Shown: positions 1-5,105 of the stretch, one piece after another | Numbering within the stretch: position 1 is the first letter of the stretch | Layout of the letters: each line of letters begins with the position of its first letter | DNA from: JBCDCU01 sp039180865 | GTDB taxonomy: Bacteria > Pseudomonadota > Alphaproteobacteria > Rhizobiales > JACESI01 | Length of the DNA: 5,105 nt | Reading direction: 5' to 3' | Assembly (NCBI GenBank): GCA_039180865.1 | Contig: JBCDCZ010000314.1 | Location: 1 to 5,105 of the forward strand | Program-made: the position numbers and the translations under genes | Notes under the pieces: generated by a model | Database searches by the model: none | What the model saw: the letters and a program-made list of their open reading frames with translations, nothing else | What the model was told of the DNA's origin: nothing

Positions 1-1623
1 ACCGTAAAGCGTGCGCGCGGCGTCTTCTGAAATATATCCATTCTTCAGATCGGATTTGACCTTCTCACGGTCGCGGTCTTTTGGATCGCCATAGCCGCCT
101 CCGCCTGGTATTTCGAGCGTGACGACGGTTTCCGCGGGTATAAGTTCACTGAGCTTTGGTTTTAGCCCGATATCCGGCATTGTGACGAGGTCGCCCGCAG
201 CGGCCGAGTGTCCGCCTTTAAGCCCCGGTGCCGGATTTTCTGTGCGCTCGTAGAGCCCTGAGAAAAGATAGGGTTCATCGGTGAGGACTTCGATTTCCAT
301 TGTCTGACCCAGCCCGCCGCGATAGGTCCCCGCGCCGCCGGAATCGGATCTCAGTTCCCGTCGCCTTACAACGATCGGAGCGACTGTCTCGATTACCTCG
401 CAAGGTACGCCGGCGATACCGCTCGGATAGGCTGTTGCGGAGAGGCCATCCTGGCCGTTCAAGGCGCCGGTACCGCCTGACGAGAACCAGGTGTAGGAAA
501 AGTGTTTGCCGGTTCCCCGTTCAACGCCGGAAATATGAGTGTCCCAAAGCCCGTCGAAACCAGGCGCCATAACCCGGTCCGGCACGATATCGCTGAGCGC
601 GCCCATAATCGTCGATGGCAGAAAATGACCGACAAGATGGCGTCCTGCGACGGCCGCCGGAAACTGTGCGTTGAGAAGGCAGCCTTCCCTTGCGTTGACG
701 TCAACCGGGCGGAAGCTGCCCTCATTGTTTGGTACATCAGGCGAGATTGCGCATTTGATGCCATAGGTCGTATAGGCACGGGTGTAGTTGAGCGTCACAT
801 TAATCCCGCGTGAGACCGCTGGCGGCGCATCAAACGTAACCGCGATGCTGTCTCCATTGATCGCGACATTGCATTTAAGATCGACCGCCTCACCGAATCC
901 GTCGATCCTGAGTTCATAATGATAATTGCCGTCGGGGAGGGCTGCGATGCGTTCACGCATCGCCTTTTCGCTTCGGTTGATGATTTCCTCTGAGAGTTCT
1001 TCGATATCATCAAGGCCGAATTCATCGAGAAACGACAGAAGCTGCTTCGCACCGATCTCATTTCCAACGATTTGCGAGTGAATGTCGCCGAGCACCTCAT
1101 CCGGCGTGCGCACATTCGCTGCCAGCAGCTCGAAGAGCGCATCCACTGGACGCCCTTCATCATGGAGTTTCATGATCGGGATCTGCAGTCCTTCTTCAAA
1201 GACCGAGCGGGAGTCGGCGGAAAGACCCCGCCCACCAATATCGAGCGCATGGCAGCAATTGGCGAAAAAGGCGACGAGTTTGCCGCCTTTGAAGACGGGT
1301 GTTGTGATCGTGATGTCGTTGAGCTGCGACGCGGTCATCCACGGATCGTTCGTGACGTAGACGTCGCCGGGTTTCACAGTCTCGACGGGAAACTTGGCGA
1401 GGAAGTGGGTCATGCCAGTCGCCATGGAATTGATATGACCTGGCGTTCCCGTAACTGCCTGTGCCACCATGCGTCCCTGCCTGTCGAAAACACCGGCTGA
1501 AAGATCACCGGCTTCACGGACGATGGACGTGAACGAGGACCGGATAAGAGCGGCGGCCTGTTCGTTGACCGTTGCGATCAGCCGGTTCCATAAGATGTCG
1601 AAGGTAATCGGGTCGATTGCCAT
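1..1623 (-). CDS. Hydantoinase B / oxoprolinase family protein (HyuB-like), 3' end outside window
   Basis: I translated this strand by hand from the ATG at 1623: 541 codons run without a stop to the left edge, so the gene is intact in the window but incomplete, probably lacking only a short C-terminal tail (family length about 520-600). It begins MAIDPITFDILWNRL, classic for HyuB. Further landmarks are EAGDLSAGVFDRQGRMVAQ (37-55), GDVYVTNDPW (86-95), NDITITTPVF (102-111), CHALDIGG (124-131), FEEGLQIP, ELRSDSGGAGTYRGGLGQ (423-440) and PGGGGYGDP (506-514). The start lies 10 bases after the hyuA-like stop; GAGA overlapping that stop can act as a weak ribosome binding site. With HyuA it should form the ATP-dependent hydrolase (or carboxylase) complex, HyuB carrying the substrate/metal site. 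One oddity is Gln100 where many relatives have the His of a THLxD-like motif (here ASQLND). Substrate unknown. Confidence 0.94.
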   Translation of the reverse strand, partial: MAIDPITFDILWNRLIATVNEQAAALIRSSFTSIVREAGDLSAGVFDRQGRMVAQAVTGTPGHINSMATGMTHFLAKFPVETVKPGDVYVTNDPWMTASQLNDITITTPVFKGGKLVAFFANCCHALDIGGRGLSADSRSVFEEGLQIPIMKLHDEGRPVDALFELLAANVRTPDEVLGDIHSQIVGNEIGAKQLLSFLDEFGLDDIEELSEEIINRSEKAMRERIAALPDGNYHYELRIDGFGEAVDLKCNVAINGDSIAVTFDAPPAVSRGINVTLNYTRAYTTYGIKCAISPDVPNNEGSFRPVDVNAREGCLLNAQFPAAVAGRHLVGHFLPSTIMGALSDIVPDRVMAPGFDGLWDTHISGVERGTGKHFSYTWFSSGGTGALNGQDGLSATAYPSGIAGVPCEVIETVAPIVVRRRELRSDSGGAGTYRGGLGQTMEIEVLTDEPYLFSGLYERTENPAPGLKGGHSAAAGDLVTMPDIGLKPKLSELIPAETVVTLEIPGGGGYGDPKDRDREKVKSDLKNGYISEDAARTLYG

Positions 1624-1633
1624 GGTCGGTTTC

Positions 1634-3712
1634 TCAGCTGGTTTTCAAATCTGCAATCAGATTATTGTAGCGATCGACGGTAATATCCGCCTCGCCATTG
1701 ATAACGACGGTCGATTCACGTTCTTCAATTATGGCCGGGCCGGAGAGGCTCGTGCTGCTATCGAGCTTGTAACGGTCATAGACCGGAACTGTGTGAAGTC
1801 CATTTCTATCAGGCAGATAGATCTGTCGTTCGCCCTTTTGTGCAGACGTTCCCGTACCGCTCTCTAGTTCCGGGAGATCGAAGCGGGGTTTGGGGCCGCG
1901 CGCAATAACCCGCCATGACACGACTTCGATATCGGCATTCATCGTATGGCCGTAGAGTTCGCTATAGGCTGCTTCAAAGGCTCCCTGGATCCCATGGACG
2001 TTCGATTGATCGAGAACGCCACCTGCAATCGATGCTCGGACCTCATATCCCTGTTTGACGTAGCGCATATCAGCAAATCGCTCGAAAGTGATTGCATCGC
2101 CGTGGAGGCTCTTCTCCAGACCTGCACGGCCCTGTTCCTCCATGTCTGCCAGAAGCGCGTTCACACTGTCCCAATCGAGAGTATCGAGCCGAGACGGGTT
2201 TGATCGCACGAATTGCAGGGCGAGTGGCGCGGTCATGAAGCCTGCCGCAGACATAACACCAGCACCTAGCGGATAGATCACGCGCGGGCTGCGAAGAATG
2301 CGGGCCACTCCGAACGCATGAACAGGACCGGCACCCCCAAAAGCAAACAGAGGGAACCGGCGCACATCCTTGCCGCGCTCGATGGCATGGATCCGTGCGG
2401 CCGACGCCATGTTTTCATTGGCCATCTGATGGACGCCCCATGCTGCTTGCAGAAGCTCAAGTCCTAGAAGCGTACCAACGTCTCGGTTCAGAATAGTCTT
2501 CGCGGTCTCCACATCCAATTGCATCTCACCGCCAAGGAAGAATTCGGGGTCGAGATAACCGAGGATAAGATCCGCATCGGTAATTGTCGGGTTTGTTCCA
2601 CCGCGATTATAAGCGACCGGACCTGGCACGGATCCGGCACTTTCCGGACCGACCTGGAGGCGCTTCATGGCGTCTACTTTTGCAATGGACCCGCCGCCCG
2701 TGCCGATCTCGATCATTTCGATGACAGGCACTTTGACGGGCAGACCGCTTCCTTTTTTGAACTGATACTGCCGGTCGACTTCGAATTCGTTGGTAATGAG
2801 TGGTATGCCGTCAACGATAACCGACGCTTTGGCTGTTGTACCCCCCATATCAAAAGAGAGAACATCATTGTGTCCGAGAAGGGCACCATAATGGGCAGCT
2901 GCTAGTGCTCCAGCTGCCGGGCCCGATTCGACGCAAAGGATCGGGTAGCGGCTTGCTTCATCAGCCTCGCATACGCCGCCATTCGATTGCATAATAAAGA
3001 GCTCACCGGAAAGGCCGAGTTCGCTTGCTAGCCGGTCTTTGAGGCGCGCGAGATATTGCTCGGCAATACCTTTCACATAGACATTGGCGAGCGTGGTCGA
3101 TGTACGGTCGAATTCGCGGATTTCCGGCACAAGATCGCTTGAAATGGAGACGACAATTTCCGGCGCAGCCTCCTGAAGGATCGTCTGGATTGCCTTCTCG
3201 TGGGCATCATTGACGTAAGAATGGATCAGTGAGACCGCAACCGCTTCAATACCCTCCGCTTTGAGCGTTTTGGCAACGGCGCGCACCTCGTCTTCATCAA
3301 GCGTCTTTCGGATAGAGCCGTCTGCAAGGACACGTTCGTCCACTTCGAAACGATGATAGCGCGGCGCCAGGGGCTCCGGTCGCTGCATGAAAAGATCATA
3401 CATGTCGTAGCGGTGCTCACGGCCAATCTCGATGGCGTCGCGAAATCCTTTGGTGGTGATGAGCGCGGTGCGTGCGCCCTTTCGCTCGATCAAGGCGTTG
3501 GTAAAAAGCGTGGTTCCGTGAATGACATGGGCGATTTCTGATGGTTGAACGCCGGAACGTTCCATTACATCACGGATACCAGCAATGATTGCAGCATCCG
3601 GACGATCTGGGGTGGTCAGAACCTTTCCGATGAGAAAACGACTGCCGTCGTCCCGGGAGAGAACAATATCGGTGAATGTGCCGCCGACATCAGCGCCAAT
3701 TCGGTAGGCCAT
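1634..3712 (-). CDS. Hydantoinase A / oxoprolinase family protein (HyuA-like ATP-binding subunit)
   Basis: A complete protein of 692 residues, typical for HyuA. This subunit binds and hydrolyses ATP to activate a cyclic amide or a carboxylation substrate, and works with the HyuB subunit encoded next. The N-terminal domain carries the ASKHA-fold phosphate loop IGADVGGTFTD (5-15), HGTTLFTNALIERKG (65-79) and HSYVNDAHE (164-172). The central domain has EIREFDRTSTT (197-207), MQSNGG (241-246), ESGPAAG (262-268), the second phosphate loop FDMGGTTAK (287-295), EIGTGGGSIA (335-344), AGSVPGPVAYNRGGTNPTIT (359-378) and FAFGGAGPVHA (456-466). The C-terminal domain ends with GPAIIEERESTVVINGEAD, a family hallmark. 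The ATG at 3712 is preferred for its ribosome binding site spacing; a GTG at 3718 would add two residues. The family includes N-methylhydantoinase, 5-oxoprolinase, caprolactamase and acetone/acetophenone carboxylase subunits, so the substrate stays open. Confidence 0.95.
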   Translation of the reverse strand: MAYRIGADVGGTFTDIVLSRDDGSRFLIGKVLTTPDRPDAAIIAGIRDVMERSGVQPSEIAHVIHGTTLFTNALIERKGARTALITTKGFRDAIEIGREHRYDMYDLFMQRPEPLAPRYHRFEVDERVLADGSIRKTLDEDEVRAVAKTLKAEGIEAVAVSLIHSYVNDAHEKAIQTILQEAAPEIVVSISSDLVPEIREFDRTSTTLANVYVKGIAEQYLARLKDRLASELGLSGELFIMQSNGGVCEADEASRYPILCVESGPAAGALAAAHYGALLGHNDVLSFDMGGTTAKASVIVDGIPLITNEFEVDRQYQFKKGSGLPVKVPVIEMIEIGTGGGSIAKVDAMKRLQVGPESAGSVPGPVAYNRGGTNPTITDADLILGYLDPEFFLGGEMQLDVETAKTILNRDVGTLLGLELLQAAWGVHQMANENMASAARIHAIERGKDVRRFPLFAFGGAGPVHAFGVARILRSPRVIYPLGAGVMSAAGFMTAPLALQFVRSNPSRLDTLDWDSVNALLADMEEQGRAGLEKSLHGDAITFERFADMRYVKQGYEVRASIAGGVLDQSNVHGIQGAFEAAYSELYGHTMNADIEVVSWRVIARGPKPRFDLPELESGTGTSAQKGERQIYLPDRNGLHTVPVYDRYKLDSSTSLSGPAIIEERESTVVINGEADITVDRYNNLIADLKTS

Positions 3713-3722
3713 GGACACTTTG

Positions 3723-3729
3723 CCTTCTT
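3723..3729 (-). promoter_or_regulatory. Ribosome binding site of the hyuA-like gene
   Basis: On the minus strand this reads AAGAAGG, a one-mismatch version of the Shine-Dalgarno core. It is 10 bases before the ATG at 3712 and 4 bases before an in-frame GTG at 3718. The distance slightly favours the ATG, but both starts are possible and differ by only two residues. Confidence 0.5.
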
Positions 3730-3772
3730 CGCCCGCTGGGGCTTTCGGTGAGGTATTTTGAATGATCTACAC

Positions 3773-3782
3773 AACAGCTGTT
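3773..3782. promoter_or_regulatory. Perfect 10-bp palindrome in the gap between rid and hyuA genes
   Basis: AACAGCTGTT reads the same on both strands and lies about 60 bases upstream of the hyuA-like start, in the only sizeable non-coding gap of the window (3713-3826). It could be a small operator for a dimeric regulator or simply chance. A very weak promoter-like pair overlaps it on the minus strand (TTGCGT, 17 bases, TGTAGA; three of six matches in each hexamer), which is not enough to call a promoter. Confidence 0.2.
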
Positions 3783-3826
3783 CCCTGAACGCAAGCAGAA
3801 ACGCGGTCAGTGTGAGTGTTGTAACG

Positions 3827-4249
3827 CTAAGCGTCGTCGTCTGGAATGACCGCGGTCGCATCGATCTCGACCAGCCATTCCGGGCGGGCAAGCGCGCTCA
3901 CCACAAGGCCGGTGGAGACGGGATGAATGCCCTTAAGATAAGTCCCCATAGTCCGGTAGACGGCTTCACGATGCCGGACATCGGTGATGTAAACGACAAT
4001 CTTGACAAGGTGTTCCATGCGACCGCCAGCCTCTTCAATCAACTGGTTGATGTTCTGCATCACCTTATGGGTCTGCTCGACCGGATCGTGGCTTTCAATC
4101 GATTGAGCCGTTTCTATCGACTGCGGGCACTGGCCGCGCAGGAAGACCATACGCCCGCGCGCGACCACGGCCTGTGCGAGGTCGGTATCGAGATTCTGTT
4201 CAGGGTAGGTATCGCGCGTGTTGAACGGTCGGATCCGCTGATGGGCCAT
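3827..4249 (-). CDS. Rid (YjgF/YER057c/UK114) family protein lacking the catalytic arginine
   Basis: This is a cytosolic protein of 140 residues, the usual Rid size; the family forms trimers. The start chosen is the ATG at 4249, which gives MAHQRIRPFN and lies four bases after the flavin reductase stop. An upstream in-frame ATG at 4282 would add 11 residues that do not look like the family and would overlap the previous gene by 29 bases. Recognisable Rid features are DTYPEQNLDTDLAQAVV (13-29), FLRGQ (36-40), the helix with VMQNINQLIEEAGG (63-76), HLVKIVVYITD (80-90) and the C-terminal VEIDATAVIP (127-136). The arginine that archetypal RidA uses to bind the carboxylate of imine/enamine substrates (in the PARS motif, Arg105 in E. 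coli) is replaced: the matching segment here is PVSTGLVVSAL, with Ser112 in that place. It therefore resembles the Arg-less Rid subfamilies, whose chemistry is largely unknown. The stop is TAG. Confidence 0.88.
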   Translation of the reverse strand: MAHQRIRPFNTRDTYPEQNLDTDLAQAVVARGRMVFLRGQCPQSIETAQSIESHDPVEQTHKVMQNINQLIEEAGGRMEHLVKIVVYITDVRHREAVYRTMGTYLKGIHPVSTGLVVSALARPEWLVEIDATAVIPDDDA

Positions 4250-4253
4250 CAGG

Positions 4254-4808
4254 TCACGCGATATTCTTCCGAAAAGGGGCATTCTCTTCGGTATCTGGGA
4301 GGAGTTCGGAGGTCGTGCGGTAGTCGCGGTTCTGAAAAAGGAGCGCCCGGTCCATGCGACCGATAAAAACGTCTTTCACGCCACCGAAAAGAACTTTGTG
4401 GGTCCCGACCTGTTTAGCTTCAAGAATCTCGCAATCAAAGGCGCTCAAAGGATCGGACAGCCTGAGAGCACCGGTCGATGTCGGTATCCAGTCGTGGCCG
4501 GAAAAGCGGTCATTATCCACGGGCTGGATACGTCCGGCGAAGACTTCAGCAACCTCACTCTGATCTTCGGCAAGCATGTTCGCGCAAAAACAGCCGTTTT
4601 CAAGAATGCGCTCAAGTGCGCTCGCCTGATGGTGGATGCAAACCAGGATGACCGGTTCCGGCCCGTCTGCCGAGACCGAGGCCATCGTCGAGACGGTAAC
4701 ACCGGCACGCCCTGCCGCACCGTTGCTCGTCACAACGCTCACCGTTGATGCAACCCGGCTCATAGCTTCGAGGAAATCGGCCTTCTCGACCGCGCGCTTA
4801 TCGCTCAT
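4254..4808 (-). CDS. Flavin reductase family protein (DIM6/NTAB, flavin reductase-like domain)
   Basis: This is a complete 184-residue protein, normal for single-domain flavin reductases that use NAD(P)H to reduce FMN or FAD for a partner oxygenase. The split-barrel flavin-binding fold is indicated by an N-terminal helix (FLEAMSRVASTVSVVTS, residues 12-28), the FMN-loop motif GVTVSTMASVS (36-46), the strand PVILVC (52-57), then ASALERILENGCFCANMLA (62-80), matching the family pattern of a helix followed by NGxFxxN. A later stretch, LSAFDCEILE, is also typical. The ATG at 4808 overlaps the TGA of the Rieske oxygenase gene by four bases, with no clear Shine-Dalgarno sequence, so translation probably depends on coupling. 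The close link suggests it supplies electrons to the oxygenase, or reduced flavin to an enzyme encoded outside the window. It resembles RutF/HpaC-type reductases in size and layout, but a specific name is not justified. Confidence 0.9.
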   Translation of the reverse strand: MSDKRAVEKADFLEAMSRVASTVSVVTSNGAAGRAGVTVSTMASVSADGPEPVILVCIHHQASALERILENGCFCANMLAEDQSEVAEVFAGRIQPVDNDRFSGHDWIPTSTGALRLSDPLSAFDCEILEAKQVGTHKVLFGGVKDVFIGRMDRALLFQNRDYRTTSELLPDTEENAPFRKNIA

Positions 4809-5105
4809 GAACAGACATGCCGGGCAATGAAACGGGCAAAATCGTAATTCGGCCGTTCAAGATGGGAGAGGGGACCTGGGACGGCAAGATCCGCGCAAAG
4901 ACCGCGATAGACCCGTTCCGTGCAGCCGCGGTCTTCCTCATTAACATCATCAAGCAGCGCTTTAGTTTGAGCGAGCATTGCTTCTCCGTCGGGATCATTC
5001 GCAAAATCCGGTGACATTCCGCCGCCGTAAACGATGCGGACTTTACCTGGGCCATCCGGATGAAGGCTCAAATACCAGAAATAGCCGGGTGTCAATGTAA
5101 TCATC
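4805..5105 (-). CDS. Rieske-type aromatic ring-hydroxylating oxygenase, alpha subunit (C-terminal part only)
   Basis: About 99 codons are visible; the reading frame is open to the right edge, so the first visible Met (5104) is probably internal and the true start lies outside. Family members are usually about 350-450 residues, so the Rieske [2Fe-2S] domain and the two iron-binding histidines are missing here. What remains resembles the end of the catalytic RHO alpha C-terminal domain: a beta-strand stretch (PGYFWYLSLHPDGPGKVRI), a helix, then NEEDRGCTERVYRGL and a closing GPLSHLE...FARFIARHV. By family analogy the Asp of EED (codon 4931-4933) is the likely third ligand of the mononuclear iron; this is an alignment by eye. 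Such enzymes hydroxylate, or oxidatively demethylate, ring compounds or quaternary amines using electrons from a reductase. The stop TGA overlaps the next start as ATGA, so the flavin reductase is translationally coupled to it. The substrate is unknown. Confidence 0.8.
   Translation of the reverse strand, partial: MITLTPGYFWYLSLHPDGPGKVRIVYGGGMSPDFANDPDGEAMLAQTKALLDDVNEEDRGCTERVYRGLCADLAVPGPLSHLERPNYDFARFIARHVCS

Noticed and set aside
459..1163. Minus-strand open frames of 106 and 122 codons
   Set aside because: They are in a different frame inside the hyuB-like gene and their translations (rich in Arg, Ser and Met) resemble no family.
1072..1500. Plus-strand open frame of 142 codons, and other plus-strand frames between 300 and 1867
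   Set aside because: All are antisense to the hyuB-like and hyuA-like genes, whose minus-strand frames give clear family motifs throughout.
2614..2629. Sigma-54-like TGGCAC element
   Set aside because: It is inside the hyuA-like coding region and the second half (CGGCA) does not match TTGCA well.
3730..3742. Small GC hairpin (GCCC, GCTG loop, GGGC) as a terminator
   Set aside because: The stem is only four pairs and there is no T-tract in the direction of transcription; it also lies just before a ribosome binding site.
3616..3891. Minus-strand open frame of 91 codons bridging the rid-hyuA gap
   Set aside because: It overlaps both the rid 3' end and the hyuA 5' end out of frame and has no recognisable domain.
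4250..4282. Longer start for the rid gene at the ATG at 4282
   Set aside because: The 11 extra residues do not look like Rid proteins and would create a 29-base overlap, whereas the ATG at 4249 gives a family-like N-terminus four bases after the previous stop.
3758..4366. Plus-strand open frame of 202 codons
   Set aside because: It lies antisense to the rid gene and the end of the flavin reductase gene, has no family resemblance, and its openness is explained by the codon bias of the real minus-strand genes.

Overview
The window is one co-directional block of five genes, all on the minus strand, read from the right edge to the left edge. It looks like a stretch of a bacterial catabolic operon, most likely from an alphaproteobacterium of the Hyphomicrobiales (Rhizobiales) type. 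That guess rests on the moderately GC-rich composition, the protein flavour and the gene combination; nothing in the window fixes the genus. No RNA gene, mobile element, CRISPR array or long repeat was seen.

Right part (5105 to 3827, minus strand): the C-terminal end of a Rieske-type ring-hydroxylating oxygenase alpha subunit overlaps by ATGA with a complete DIM6/NTAB-type flavin reductase gene. Four bases later comes a Rid (YjgF/YER057c/UK114) family gene. These three are packed as a translationally coupled unit. A gap of about 114 bases follows. It contains a perfect 10-bp palindrome and the ribosome binding site of the next gene.

Left part (3712 to 1, minus strand): a complete hydantoinase A/oxoprolinase-type gene (hyuA-like, ATP-binding subunit) is followed after 10 bases by a hydantoinase B-type gene (hyuB-like). 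The hyuB-like gene keeps an open, family-typical reading frame for 541 codons and leaves the window at the left edge without a stop. HyuA and HyuB proteins normally work as one ATP-dependent complex that opens a cyclic amide (hydantoin, 5-oxoproline, caprolactam) or, in related enzymes, carboxylates a ketone.

Taken together, the set suggests an oxidative step (Rieske oxygenase, perhaps fed by the flavin reductase) followed by ATP-dependent opening of a lactam, imide or hydantoin-like ring. The Rid protein would have an accessory role. The flavin reductase and Rid pair recalls RutF and RutC of pyrimidine catabolism, but with a Rieske oxygenase next to it instead of the flavin monooxygenase RutA. 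The substrate cannot be read from the sequence. Points worth a second look are the Rieske/flavin-reductase coupling, a Rid protein without the catalytic arginine, and a His-to-Gln change in a probable metal-site motif of the HyuB protein.
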